A stretch of 64,000 nt of DNA from positions 4,337,501 to 4,401,500 of the forward strand of contig NZ_CP039727.1 in the NCBI RefSeq assembly GCF_005154805.1, given 5' to 3'. Of this stretch, positions 1-7,940 are shown piece after piece (position 1 is the stretch's first letter; each line of letters opens with the position of its first letter). Source of the DNA: Bacillus sp. S3 (GTDB taxonomy: Bacteria > Bacillota > Bacilli > Bacillales > Cytobacillaceae). Under the pieces are notes generated by a model. It was not told the origin of the DNA, made no database searches, and saw nothing but the letters and a program-made list of their open reading frames with translations. The translations under genes were made by a program, and so were the position numbers.

Positions 1-358
1 TTCCTTTAAATTGTATCGCAATTCGATCGGTGTAGCTGCCATCACTGACAGAGATAAACGTTTTTCCATTGTGTCCTGATAGGGTTACTGCACCATCTTT
101 GACAGCGGCGATATTTTTATTCGAAGATTTCCAGGTTAGATTCTCCGAAGCCAGCTTAAAGTGACCGTCTTCATACACATTTAGGGCATTCAACTGAATG
201 GTGTTGTCTTTCACTTCTCTTGTCACTTGCGGAACATTCAAGTCAATCACTAGATCCTTAATTCCTGAAGCTGCGGTTGCCCCTGCAAGTGGAATCCCCG
301 TTAACAAAAGGGCAAATCCCAGAAATGAGGTGATAAATAGCTTGAAAAATTTTCGCAT
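1..358 (-). CDS. Secreted protein, N-terminal part (runs off the window edge)
   Basis: Minus-strand reading frame open for 119 codons from an ATG at 358 to the window edge, so the C-terminus is missing. A clear AGGAGGAG ribosome site lies a few bases upstream. The first ~30 residues form a signal peptide (basic start, long hydrophobic run, cleavage likely near AGATAA). What follows contains ..LTWKSSNKNIA..V..G.VTLSG.. and resembles a bacterial Ig-like (Big_2 type) domain. It starts 18 bases after the stop of the AmiE-like hydrolase and is probably co-transcribed with it. The catalytic part, if any, is outside the window, so no function is assigned. Confidence 0.7.
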   Translation of the reverse strand, partial: MRKFFKLFITSFLGFALLLTGIPLAGATAASGIKDLVIDLNVPQVTREVKDNTIQLNALNVYEDGHFKLASENLTWKSSNKNIAAVKDGAVTLSGHNGKTFISVSDGSYTDRIAIQFKG

Positions 359-376
359 GGTTTCTCCTCCTCTATT

Positions 377-2062
377 TTAATAGTCTCTTAACTGCCAATC
401 GTTCTGTGTAAAGGTTAGCGGGGTTGAATCAAGTTTCGGATTCAAGATATACCAGCCCCGGCCGTTATTGGCTGTGTCTGTTTTATACAGAAAGCGCAGT
501 TTTTCCGCTTCTTTTGGAATCGCTACTTCTTTTTGCTCCCAACCATTGCTTGTACCGGTGAATTCGGCAGCTTTTTTCCACAAACCATCTTTAAAAATTT
601 CAACGGTACCGAAGTCCCATTGGTATTCGGTCATATGCCATGTACTAAACGTCAATTTTGCATCTTTCTGTAAATGAAGATCTGCTTCCATGACGCGGTT
701 CAGCTTATCTCCATATCCGGCAAACCAAGCTGGTCCCTTCCCTGGAATCGAAACTGGAATGGCATCCGCGACCTGCCTTGCAAACAATCTTCTTGTTTGA
801 TTCGTTGACACGGTTGTTCTGCTTGGATGGACACGGTTTGTCAGTAGAATCGCCACAGTTTTATTGTTCGGACTCACGACAATCGACGTTCCCGTATAAC
901 CGGTATGACCAAAGGAATAAGTACCTTCAGAGAGGGCATCCATATACCAGCCTTGCCCAAGCTCCCAGCCAAGTCCATGGTCATTGCCCGGGTATGCTTC
1001 ATTTTGATTCTCTAGTAATAGTTTGACCGTTTCTGGTTTCAGGATACTTTTTCCAGCATACTTGCCTTCATTGATGAAAATGTGTGCAAGCTTTGCAAGA
1101 TCTTCAGCTGTAGAAAAGACACCGGCATGGCCTGCCACCCCATCAAGCGACCAGGCATTCTCATCATGTACTTCGCCCCAGACAAGGCCGCGATTTGGTG
1201 TAGATTGATATTCCGTCGCAGCAATCCGGTTTTTCAAGGAGGCCGGCGGATTATACATCGTGTCCTTCATCCCTAAAGGTCCCGTAATATGCTCTTTCAC
1301 AAATTCATCTTGGCGCTCTCCGGATAACTTCTCTACCAGCGCCCCTAAAGTAATCATGTTTAAATCGCTGTACTCATAATTGGTGCCGGGAGGATTTTTT
1401 AATGGCTGCTCGAAAACCAACTGCAGCCTCTCGTCGCGCGAATTCCCTTTCGTATAGAGCGGAATCCAAGAGACGAATCCAGAGGTATGAGTTAATAGCT
1501 GTCGAATGGTGACGTCCTGTTTGCCCTTTGCAGCAAATTCTGGAATATACATTGCAACCGGATCATCTAATTCGAATAATCCTTTTTCAAAAAGAATCAT
1601 CACAGCCGTGCTTGTAAAAATTTTACTAACAGATGCAAGGTCAAAAATGGTATCCTCTTGCATCGGGATTGGATGTTCCATTTCGGTAAACTTGCCATCG
1701 CTGTATTGCGCCGAATTCCCATATGCCGTGTGTTTAACAATTTTTCCGCCCCTGGCCACAAAGGCAACAGCACCGGGCATGACTTTTTCTGAAATAGCTT
1801 GGTTTAGGATCTGATCGATTTTCTGAAGCGGTGCTGTTACCATGCCGGCACCTTTTGCTGAGCTAGGATGAAGAACGCTTGAAACTGGGATCAAGGTTGA
1901 ATTCCACGTGAAAACTGGATGAGGTTTCTCTGATGCGAAAGGACTGCTTTTTTCTTGTTTTTCAATCGTTGGAACAATCGTTGTGTCATTGCTGGCAAAA
2001 ACAGTGCTGGTTCCAAAAAAAACAGTGCAAATGGAAGAAATGAGTAACGTTTTTCTTTTCAT
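377..2062 (-). CDS. Secreted serine hydrolase, AmiE/class C beta-lactamase family
   Basis: 561-residue exported enzyme with a signal peptide (cleavage near VFAS). The penicillin-binding/beta-lactamase fold is shown by S-V-S-K at about residues 144-147, Y-S-D at 231-233 and H-T-G at 386-388. The closest relative I can name is B. subtilis AmiE (YbbE), which releases stem peptides from MurNAc during wall turnover; an esterase or DD-peptidase role cannot be excluded. About 110 extra C-terminal residues, rich in Trp and aromatic residues, look like a beta-sandwich carbohydrate- or wall-binding domain not found in the ~440-residue B. subtilis protein. The start has an AAGGGGG ribosome site. A perfect cre site lies upstream, so catabolite control is likely. 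Confidence 0.8.
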   Translation of the reverse strand: MKRKTLLISSICTVFFGTSTVFASNDTTIVPTIEKQEKSSPFASEKPHPVFTWNSTLIPVSSVLHPSSAKGAGMVTAPLQKIDQILNQAISEKVMPGAVAFVARGGKIVKHTAYGNSAQYSDGKFTEMEHPIPMQEDTIFDLASVSKIFTSTAVMILFEKGLFELDDPVAMYIPEFAAKGKQDVTIRQLLTHTSGFVSWIPLYTKGNSRDERLQLVFEQPLKNPPGTNYEYSDLNMITLGALVEKLSGERQDEFVKEHITGPLGMKDTMYNPPASLKNRIAATEYQSTPNRGLVWGEVHDENAWSLDGVAGHAGVFSTAEDLAKLAHIFINEGKYAGKSILKPETVKLLLENQNEAYPGNDHGLGWELGQGWYMDALSEGTYSFGHTGYTGTSIVVSPNNKTVAILLTNRVHPSRTTVSTNQTRRLFARQVADAIPVSIPGKGPAWFAGYGDKLNRVMEADLHLQKDAKLTFSTWHMTEYQWDFGTVEIFKDGLWKKAAEFTGTSNGWEQKEVAIPKEAEKLRFLYKTDTANNGRGWYILNPKLDSTPLTFTQNDWQLRDY

Positions 2063-2119
2063 AAGTCCCCCTTAAATTATGATTGATTCTATTGTAAACG
2101 CCTGTTATGTAAGGAAAAA

Positions 2120-2134
2120 TGGCAGCGTTTGCAA
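2120..2134 (-). promoter_or_regulatory. cre site (CcpA) upstream of the AmiE-like gene
   Basis: On the minus strand this reads TTGCAAACGCTGCCA, which fits the CcpA consensus WTGNAANCGNWNNCW at every position. It lies about 60 bases upstream of the start codon at 2062, where it could block transcription when preferred sugars are present. Confidence 0.65.
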
Positions 2135-2242
2135 CTACTTTAATCATATATGGGGCATTTATGGTCGTCTATGCCACTTATATCCTATACAGTCCTATTC
2201 TCGACGTTTTTATAGGTATAAGGGAGTGTATCAATGGAATTA

Positions 2243-2303
2243 TTTTTTAAAATTTCTTACATTTTTTTAAAATTTTATTTCAATAACATAAATTTTTTAA
2301 AAA
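2243..2303. other. AT-tract block beside the DnaA-box array
   Basis: Three near-identical tracts of T6-7 followed by A4-5 start at 2243, 2262 and 2293, about 20 and 30 bp apart, so they sit on the same face of the helix. The surrounding 70 bases are almost pure A/T. It borders the DnaA boxes and has the look of a DNA-unwinding element, but easy unwinding is only inferred from base composition. Confidence 0.5.
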
Positions 2304-2338
2304 TCCAGTGGAAGGGCGTCATTTGTTTTACCCTCGGT

Positions 2339-2558
2339 ATATCCACAGATTAAAAGAGGATATCCACATGCATATAGCAGTTACCAACAAATTTTTGAGG
2401 ATATCCACAAATTATCAACAGTTTTTTTGTCGTTTATCCTCGTTCATAACTTATAGTGAATTCTATCCACATTAAGCACCCTTTTTATCCACATTTTGTC
2501 TAAAAATATCCACAATTCAGGTTATTTTATCCACATTTTTTTCACACCCTGAGGATAA
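2339..2558 (+). other. Phased DnaA-box array
   Basis: Eight same-strand matches to TTATCCACA with at most one mismatch start at 2339, 2360, 2401, 2412, 2463, 2485, 2506 and 2527; those at 2485 and 2527 are perfect. A reverse-strand TGAGGATAA at 2550 has one mismatch. Weaker matches (two mismatches) at 2381 and 2434 fill gaps in the ladder. Most steps are 20-22 bp, or two helical turns. There is no dnaA or dnaN gene here, so a DnaA-titrating cluster like those known in B. subtilis, or an origin-like element, is more likely than the main oriC. The gene-free stretch 2063-2609 holds only this array, the AT block and the cre site. Confidence 0.75.
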
Positions 2559-2609
2559 CCCCTATGTTACCACAAAAAGGACCTAGAAATAAATTCTAAG
2601 TCCACTTTT

Positions 2610-2753
2610 TTACCCCTTGCTAGGCTCCTTTACATTCCGGCTGGTTCCTCCTTTTTTGACAATCTCCTTAAGTTCACCTTCATCCCCTTTTGCGTTAATG
2701 ATCTCCATAATTTGATTCAAACCTTCGCTAGTTTTATCTATTTTATCATTCAA
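2610..2753 (-). CDS. 47-residue acidic/basic small protein, unknown
   Basis: Short minus-strand frame with a TTG start at 2753 preceded, after 7 bases, by a full AAGGAGG ribosome site. The peptide begins MNDKIDKTSEGLNQIMEI and ends with a Lys/Gly-rich tail (VKKGGTSRN..). It is soluble, highly charged and has no Cys or membrane segment. The overlapping ATG frame on the same strand stops after three codons, so the TTG decides the start. I do not recognise a family. It lies between the DnaA-box array and the nirK promoter region, and is divergent from nirK. Confidence 0.55.
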   Translation of the reverse strand: MNDKIDKTSEGLNQIMEIINAKGDEGELKEIVKKGGTSRNVKEPSKG

Positions 2754-2873
2754 AAAATAGCCTCCTTTTTCTTATAGAATAACCGTTTTTCTTGGTTATT
2801 ATTTAGCATTGACAAGGTGTTAATATTACTTTGCTCACTAATTCACAAAATGTTCACTACTGGCTTTATTCAG

Positions 2874-2889
2874 AGTGACCTGCATCACT
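2874..2889 (+). promoter_or_regulatory. Fnr/Crp-type operator before nirK
   Basis: Perfect inverted repeat AGTGA-N6-TCACT, close to the Bacillus Fnr consensus TGTGA-N6-TCACA. A -10-like TAAAAT lies at 2910-2915. With a start point about seven bases later the operator would be centred near -41, the usual place for activation by Fnr/Crp-family proteins. This fits induction of nitrite reductase by low oxygen or by NO. Confidence 0.6.
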
Positions 2890-2966
2890 TGGGGGTTTTT
2901 TACATGAGCTAAAATGAAAGCGTAATCATCAAACAAAATAATAGGGGTAAATGGGGGAGATTTAAA

Positions 2967-4019
2967 ATGGGTAAGGTAGTGAAGTTTGCAGCCATTATCG
3001 TTTCATCTGTCATGGTATTAAGTGCTTGTGGTAAAGTGGATCTTTCAAGTGAAAAAGAGGTTAAGGCCCAATCTAACAAGAGTGCAGCTTCAAATGTTAT
3101 CGCACCCCATGAGCATCTGAATCAAAAACCAACTCCAATTAAAATGAATCGAATCGGTGAGCATGAAGTCAACATCGAAATGACTTCACAAATTACGGAT
3201 ATAGAAATCTCTAAAGGCGATATGTATAAAGCCTGGACCTTTAATGGTGAAGCACCAGGACCTGTCATTGTCGTGAACCAAGGCGATAAAATTAATTTTA
3301 CGTTAAAAAATATCGATCCGGCCATCCCGCACAGCATGGACTTTCATGCCGTCCATGCCGCACCATCAACAGATTTTGCTAACGTTATGCCTGACGAAAC
3401 CGGCACATTCAGCTATCCGGCTAACAATCCGGGAGTGTTCATGTACCATTGCGGAACGAAGCCCGTTCTCTCACATATTGCCAACGGAATGCACGGGACG
3501 ATTATCGTCAAACCTACTAGCGGCTATCCAACTGATTCAGAAGTCGACCGCGAATTCGTCATTGTCCAAAATGAGTGGTATAAATACAATGATTTAAACG
3601 ATTTTACAAATGGAGTCCCTAAGAATGTTGTTTTTTCAGCCAAGGCTTTAAAAGATGGAGATATTAATACGAACGGCACAGTTGGTGCACTTGTCGATAA
3701 ACCGCTGCTTGCGAAAGTCGGCGACAAAGTGAGATTCTACGTGATGAACGTTGGTCCAAATGAGGTTTCAAGCTTCCATGTTGTCGGTACTATGTTTGAT
3801 GATGTCTATATGGATGGCAATCCGTTTAATCATTTTAAAGGAATGCAAACAATCATGCTTCCGGCCAGCGGCGGTGCTGTCATTGAATTTACGGTCACGA
3901 AGGAAGGCAGCTACCCATTTGTTACCCATCAATTCAATCATGTTCAAAAAGGTGCTGTCGGTATCTTGAAAGTTACCCAAGACGGACATGATGATGGCAG
4001 TGAGGTTATGTCACATTGA
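2967..4019 (+). CDS. nirK: Copper-containing nitrite reductase, lipoprotein
   Basis: 350-residue protein with two cupredoxin domains that reduces nitrite to NO outside the membrane during denitrification. It is exported and lipid-anchored (lipobox LSAC, Cys21). By family pattern the type-1 copper ligands are His122, Cys162, His170 and Met175; type-2 ligands are His127, His161 and His271; Asp125 matches the catalytic Asp98 of NirK. The motifs HSMDFH, MYHC and SSFHVVG are all visible. Where many NirK proteins have the catalytic His (in a THIVFNG-type motif), this one seems to have Asn220 (PKNVVFS). A good GGGGGAG ribosome site precedes the ATG. No nor or nos gene is nearby. An Fnr-type site precedes it and a terminator follows. 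Confidence 0.85.
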   Translation: MGKVVKFAAIIVSSVMVLSACGKVDLSSEKEVKAQSNKSAASNVIAPHEHLNQKPTPIKMNRIGEHEVNIEMTSQITDIEISKGDMYKAWTFNGEAPGPVIVVNQGDKINFTLKNIDPAIPHSMDFHAVHAAPSTDFANVMPDETGTFSYPANNPGVFMYHCGTKPVLSHIANGMHGTIIVKPTSGYPTDSEVDREFVIVQNEWYKYNDLNDFTNGVPKNVVFSAKALKDGDINTNGTVGALVDKPLLAKVGDKVRFYVMNVGPNEVSSFHVVGTMFDDVYMDGNPFNHFKGMQTIMLPASGGAVIEFTVTKEGSYPFVTHQFNHVQKGAVGILKVTQDGHDDGSEVMSH

Positions 4020-4036
4020 TTGTTGAAGATCAGTCG

Positions 4037-4066
4037 GCGTCGGGTTTGATACCCGGCGCTTTTTCT
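4037..4066 (+). terminator. Terminator of nirK
   Basis: Nine-pair stem (GCGTCGGGT with ACCCGGCGC, one G-T pair) with a five-base loop, followed by TTTTTCT, 17 bases after the nirK stop. Confidence 0.85.
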
Positions 4067-4212
4067 ATGGTCTGTGCCTTGTTGCAAGAAGATTTATGTC
4101 GAAAATATACTTGGACACCCTGACAATTTTCTTCTATTTTTACTTCTAGTATTTGTTATTCTTTTAGAAAAACTAGATGGGGGGACAAAAATTAATAATG
4201 ATCTCTCTACAA

Positions 4213-4249
4213 TAAAAAGCCTAGGTAAATTCCTAGGCTTCTCCTTTTT
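4213..4249 (-). terminator. Terminator of the riboswitch-controlled small gene
   Basis: Perfect stem AAGCCTAGG / CCTAGGCTT (4217-4225 with 4232-4240), flanked by an A-run at the left and a T-rich run at the right. On the minus strand it lies about 35 bases after the stop of the 54-residue gene and ends in TTTTTATT. Confidence 0.75.
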
Positions 4250-4274
4250 GCGAAACACATTTAGCTGGCATCGC

Positions 4275-4439
4275 TTACATTAACATTCCTATTTCAACCG
4301 CTTTACTATTATGATACGTCGCTTTAACCTTTAACTTCATTCTCAGCCCTTCATCAAGACAGTCTTGCTGCAGCAATTCATGGTGTCGGTGCTGGAAAAC
4401 GTGATAATAATATTTGCCCCTAATAATCATCTTCAACAC
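4275..4439 (-). CDS. 54-residue basic small protein under a c-di-GMP riboswitch
   Basis: Short minus-strand frame with a GTG start at 4439, preceded after 7 bases by a strong GAGGAGG ribosome site; the nearby ATG one base off stops at once. The peptide begins MLKMIIRGKYYYHVFQHR and is basic and rich in His, Lys, Tyr and Met, with one Cys. There is no clear membrane segment or signal peptide. It sits between a c-di-GMP-I riboswitch and a terminator, which together make a complete one-gene unit and argue that it is real. I do not recognise a family; a role in a motility/biofilm switch is only inferred from the riboswitch. Confidence 0.6.
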   Translation of the reverse strand: MLKMIIRGKYYYHVFQHRHHELLQQDCLDEGLRMKLKVKATYHNSKAVEIGMLM

Positions 4440-4489
4440 ATGAAAACCTCCTCAATCGTTGGTTTACATAAATCGCATGAATTAGTCGT

Positions 4490-4583
4490 GTTCGGTAACT
4501 GGCGAGCATCGTCGTTAAACATTAGCCCCTATAGTTTTGCGTCACCATCTTTCAATGGTTTTGCCGTTTCGTACGATTTATGG
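4490..4583 (-). ncRNA. c-di-GMP-I (GEMM) riboswitch aptamer
   Basis: Read on the minus strand this contains the signature parts of the GEMM-I aptamer in order: GGCAAAACC, a five-pair P2 stem ACCAT/ATGGT closed by a GAAA tetraloop, then GTGACGCAAAACTATAGGGG, CTAA, and after the P3 arm CTCGCCAGTTACCG. Short outer pairings TCGT/ACGA and CGG/CCG can form P1. It is 40 bases upstream of the ribosome site of the 54-residue gene. No terminator follows the aptamer, so control of translation, or an unseen fold, is more likely than attenuation. Nothing else is recognised in 4584-4800. Confidence 0.85.
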
Positions 4584-4800
4584 GTTTATAAAAACTATAG
4601 GCAAATTTATTTAAAATTACTAGAGCCAATATACCTAAAGTAATCTAAATATTTCGTTAAATCAAATTGCCCTAGAGGGTGTATCGAGAGCCATTTTGGG
4701 TATGTAACAGGTGATGAGCTATATTTTTATGATAGGTTTTAAAGCTTTTAATAGTGTCCATGATAGTAAGGTAATGAATTTAATAAAAAGGACGTTTACT

Positions 4801-5580
4801 ATGTCAAAACTAACTCTACTAATAACTTGTTTACTCGTGATGGTACTCCTCATAACAGGATGTTCATGGAAAAATTATTTTGCGCCAAATGACGGGAAGA
4901 CATTTAATCATCCGCCTGTCCCTGCCGATCAGCCTTCAACAGACTCCGACTTAGATAAGAAACGCACTCAGACCGACACCGGTATACAGGTTGTCACCAA
5001 TCCGGATATAATCCCTGTTCTTGTGAACAAGCAAAATAAGCTTCCTGATAATTACAATCCAAGTGATTTGGTTGATCCTGACATCCCTTTTATTTTTGAA
5101 AAGAAATTGGATAAGCGAAAAATGCGGGCTAAGGCCGGGGCCGCCATCGAAAAATTATTTGCCAGGGCAAAACAGGATGGTGTGAGCCTTCTTGGTGTTT
5201 CAGCCTTCCGATCACGTGAAGAACAAGCCTCGTTGTTTAATCACTACGTTCATACAGATGGGTACGAAGCAGCAATAACCTATAGTGCGGTTCCCGGAAC
5301 AAGTGAGCATGAAACAGGCCTTGCCATTGATGTAACGGGCGGCAATGGAGAATGTGCAGCAGAGGATTGTTTCGCCGGTACCCCTGAAGCGGACTGGCTC
5401 GAGGACCACGCAGCGGATTATGGCTTTATCATTCGCTACCCAAAAGGAAAAGACACTATAACCGGCTACCAATACGAACCATGGCACCTCCGTTACGTCG
5501 GAAAAGCCATCGCCAAAGAAATCATGACCCGCGGCATCACCCTAGAAGAATACCTAAGCACAGCACCAGTAAACAACTAG
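4801..5580 (+). CDS. D-Ala-D-Ala carboxypeptidase lipoprotein, YodJ/VanY family (M15B)
   Basis: Zinc peptidase that trims the terminal D-Ala of peptidoglycan stem peptides at the outer face of the membrane. The ATG at 4801, with AAAAAGGA upstream, is preferred over the ATG at 4711 because the lipoprotein signal then starts directly (MSKLTLLITC..., lipobox ITGC). This gives 259 residues, near the size of B. subtilis YodJ. Motifs are SAFRSREEQ, the zinc site SEHETGLAIDV (His and Asp) and EPWHLRYVG with the catalytic Glu and third ligand His. It stands alone, followed by a copy of the dispersed repeat and a strong shared terminator. Confidence 0.85.
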   Translation: MSKLTLLITCLLVMVLLITGCSWKNYFAPNDGKTFNHPPVPADQPSTDSDLDKKRTQTDTGIQVVTNPDIIPVLVNKQNKLPDNYNPSDLVDPDIPFIFEKKLDKRKMRAKAGAAIEKLFARAKQDGVSLLGVSAFRSREEQASLFNHYVHTDGYEAAITYSAVPGTSEHETGLAIDVTGGNGECAAEDCFAGTPEADWLEDHAADYGFIIRYPKGKDTITGYQYEPWHLRYVGKAIAKEIMTRGITLEEYLSTAPVNN

Positions 5581-5594
5581 TGCATAGGAGAAAT

Positions 5595-5640
5595 GGTGCC
5601 TGTCACCCTTTGTGGACACTTTCCGTGTGGGGTGGACAGT
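5595..5640 (+). repeat. Dispersed repeat, long form (copy 1)
   Basis: GGTGCCTGTCACC (one mismatch to the core) followed by GTGGACA-type and GGGGTGGACAGT segments. It matches the long form seen at 7784, 18608, 24403 and 25623 and lies in the gap after the YodJ-like gene. Confidence 0.75.
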
Positions 5641-5657
5641 TTTATGGGACATGTTTA

Positions 5658-5706
5658 AAACGGAGGCCGCTTGCTGCTATGTTTTTGCAGCGAGCGGCCT
5701 CCGTTT
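5658..5706. terminator. Strong bidirectional terminator
   Basis: Twenty-pair stem (5658-5677 with 5687-5706, one G-T pair) with a nine-base loop, flanked by A- and T-runs. It lies between the convergent YodJ-like and yaaN genes, just before the yaaN stop. Confidence 0.85.
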
Positions 5707-5718
5707 GTTATTTCTCTT

Positions 5719-6897
5719 TTATTTCCCTTTTATTTCTAGCAGTTTTAGTCTTAGGTCGTTTTCCATGTTGGCCAGTTCTTGTTCGGCGAGGCGGCGCTTG
5801 TGGCGGCCTTCTTCTTGTATTCGCATGGTTTCTTCGAGCGTGGAGATAAGACTTTCCTGAGTTTTCTTTAATGTTTCAATATCCACGAGGCCGCGCTCGT
5901 TTTCTTTCGCTGTTTCAATTGTATTGGTCTTCAGCATTTCTGCATTTTTCAATAGAAGCTCATTGGTAGTTTTAGAGACCTGCTTCTGTGCCTCCACTGC
6001 ATGGCGCTGGCGAATAAGTGTCAGCGCAATGGCGACTTGGTTTTTCCATAGCGGGATCGCTGTCATAATCGATGATTGAATTTTTTCCACCAGCGCTTGG
6101 TTCGTATTCTGAATCAAGCGGATTTGCGGAGCACTCTGAATCGTAATTTCACGGCTTAATTTCAAATCATGCAAACGCTTGTCTAAACGGTCAGCAAACT
6201 GAATCATATCGTTGACCTCTTGAAATTTCATTTGGTCGTTTGCGGCTTCAGCTGCTTTTTTCAACTGCGGGATCGTCTTCGTTTGTATTTCTTCAAGCTT
6301 GATTTCACCAGCGGCAATATAAATGTTAAGAGCATGAAAATATTCTTTATTGGTCTCATACAGCTGTTCGAGCAATTTGATATCAGACAAAAGGACATTT
6401 TTGCTGCGATCGAGCTTTACACTAATCCGGTCAATTTGCGCCCCAGTTTTTTGATATTTGGAAAGCACCTCTTGAAGCGAGCCGGAAATTTTTCCAAACA
6501 TACGTGCAAACAAGGATGGCTTCCCATCCTTTAGTTCATCCGGATTGACCTCATCAAGTCTTTTCATTAAATCGCTGATAATTTCTCCGATTTCGCCTAC
6601 ATCTTTCTTCTGAACATGTTCAAGCATCGCATGCGAGAAGGATAACAGCTTTCCTTGGGCTTGGGTGCCATAGAGGATCATCGCTTGATGGTTGGTTGGA
6701 TCAATTTGTTCGGCCAGCTGGTAAGCTTTGGCCTTGTTTTCTTCCGGGATGACGTCAATTAACTTAACGGGCTTCACTTCGCCTGCTTGTGTTTGCGGAA
6801 CCGGATCTTTTGCAAGCTCAAGCTGATCGCCAAACGGATTGGCAAGTATATCATCTAATAAATCTCCAGATTTTTGGATTGGGTTGTTTTCACTCAT
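5719..6897 (-). CDS. yaaN: TelA-family protein, YaaN-like
   Basis: 392-residue, mostly alpha-helical protein of the TelA (toxic-anion/tellurite resistance) family; its biochemical activity is not established. It has the long Gln/Lys/Glu-rich coiled-coil body typical of the family and no membrane segment. The ATG at 6897, with AGGTGG upstream, forms an ATGA overlap with the stop of xpaC, so the two are translationally coupled. The GTG at 6906 is a weaker choice. In B. subtilis the XpaC and YaaN genes are also neighbours, which supports the assignment. It ends beside a strong terminator. Confidence 0.8.
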   Translation of the reverse strand: MSENNPIQKSGDLLDDILANPFGDQLELAKDPVPQTQAGEVKPVKLIDVIPEENKAKAYQLAEQIDPTNHQAMILYGTQAQGKLLSFSHAMLEHVQKKDVGEIGEIISDLMKRLDEVNPDELKDGKPSLFARMFGKISGSLQEVLSKYQKTGAQIDRISVKLDRSKNVLLSDIKLLEQLYETNKEYFHALNIYIAAGEIKLEEIQTKTIPQLKKAAEAANDQMKFQEVNDMIQFADRLDKRLHDLKLSREITIQSAPQIRLIQNTNQALVEKIQSSIMTAIPLWKNQVAIALTLIRQRHAVEAQKQVSKTTNELLLKNAEMLKTNTIETAKENERGLVDIETLKKTQESLISTLEETMRIQEEGRHKRRLAEQELANMENDLRLKLLEIKGK

Positions 6898-7550
6898 TTT
6901 AGCCACCTATTTTCTTCAGGGAATTTAGATTCTTTTTTCTTCTTAATGGAATGCTTTGCGACATCAATTTCAAAATTTAATGTATCAAGGTCATTGGAAA
7001 TCACATGATACAAATCCTCTTCCAATACCTTTGTGAGTTCATTTAATGTCCTGCGCGTTTCAATCAGGGACTGACCCATTTCCATATTTTGCTTCGGCTG
7101 AGAAGATAGAAAGCTATATTTTTCTGTCAGCTCGACAAGCGAGTCTAAATGGGAAAAATAAAATTCCTCCGCCTTGTAAAAACGCTTCGGTTCTTTCATC
7201 GTCATCTTGTGAATTTTCTTTGTAATTCTGTGGATATCTATTCTTTGTTTGACAGAGGAAATATCCCGTATCTTGAAAATACTCTTGTTCAAGCGATTGA
7301 TTTTCTGTTTTGCCTCCGCCAAATTTTTCTTAATGTAGCGGTATTCTTTTCGTGTCAGCTGATGCTTTTTTAGATAGCTGGTGTTCATGAACACCGCTAG
7401 GATTAGATAGGTCAAGCCCCCTCCAAGAATTGCAAAAGCTGTAGAAGTCCAGAATGGTTGAGCGAATAGAAAATAGCATAAAAGCCAAGTGATCCCCGTA
7501 ATCGGGACGGCGGCAAAAGAGCGAATCAGAAATGACAAAATCGGGTTCAT
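6894..7550 (-). CDS. xpaC: XpaC-like membrane protein
   Basis: 218-residue protein whose N-terminus holds two membrane helices ([20 protein letters not shown] and a second at about 37-55), followed by a charged coiled-coil cytoplasmic part. The family is known as 5-bromo-4-chloroindolyl phosphate hydrolysis protein (XpaC); the name comes from a plate phenotype and the true role is unknown. It precedes yaaN with a four-base overlap, as in B. subtilis. The ATG at 7550 has a CAGGAG ribosome site. Confidence 0.75.
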   Translation of the reverse strand: MNPILSFLIRSFAAVPITGITWLLCYFLFAQPFWTSTAFAILGGGLTYLILAVFMNTSYLKKHQLTRKEYRYIKKNLAEAKQKINRLNKSIFKIRDISSVKQRIDIHRITKKIHKMTMKEPKRFYKAEEFYFSHLDSLVELTEKYSFLSSQPKQNMEMGQSLIETRRTLNELTKVLEEDLYHVISNDLDTLNFEIDVAKHSIKKKKESKFPEENRWLK

Positions 7551-7940
7551 AATAAATCGACTCCTGACTTAATAATCCTTTATATTCATACGAATAAAGG
7601 TGAATGATTGTTTCACTTTTTCTAAAAATAACAATTTCAAAAGAAAGTTATTTCCAACTTACTACTTCCACAATACACGAAAAAACTCCTGCCTGCCATA
7701 GACCACAAACCGAAACAATTCTAAGACTTGAGACGTATTTTTAATGCCTTTTTAATGCTTTTCAATGCCTTCATGTTGTTTTTGGTGTCAGGCACCATTC
7801 GTGGACATTTGTCTGCCTAGGGTGGACGGTATTGATAGCCTATTATTTGTAGAATTGTTATATATGGGCTTTTACCCAAGAGGAATATGAATTATTACAT
7901 AGGCTGTGGTGGAAAGCATATAGAGGAGTGAGGGGTTTTT
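7551..7940. other. Gene-free stretch with one dispersed repeat
   Basis: No credible gene is seen on either strand. It holds the divergent control regions of xpaC (minus) and the His-rich protein (plus) and the repeat copy at 7784-7831. Just before the repeat, the phrase TTTAATGC or TTCAATGC occurs three times in a row (7740-7768), a small local duplication. Confidence 0.5.
7784..7831 (+). repeat. Dispersed repeat, long form (copy 2)
   Basis: Exact core GGTGTCAGGCACC followed by TTCGTGGACA and AGGGTGGACGGT, the same order as the other long copies. Confidence 0.8.

Noticed and set aside
2236-2560. Main chromosomal oriC
   Set aside because: No dnaA, dnaN, rpmH or recF genes lie beside the boxes. 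A titration cluster or secondary origin-like element is the safer reading.
4074-4283. 69-codon plus-strand frame after nirK
   Set aside because: No ribosome site, runs through a terminator, and overlaps the better-supported minus-strand small gene.
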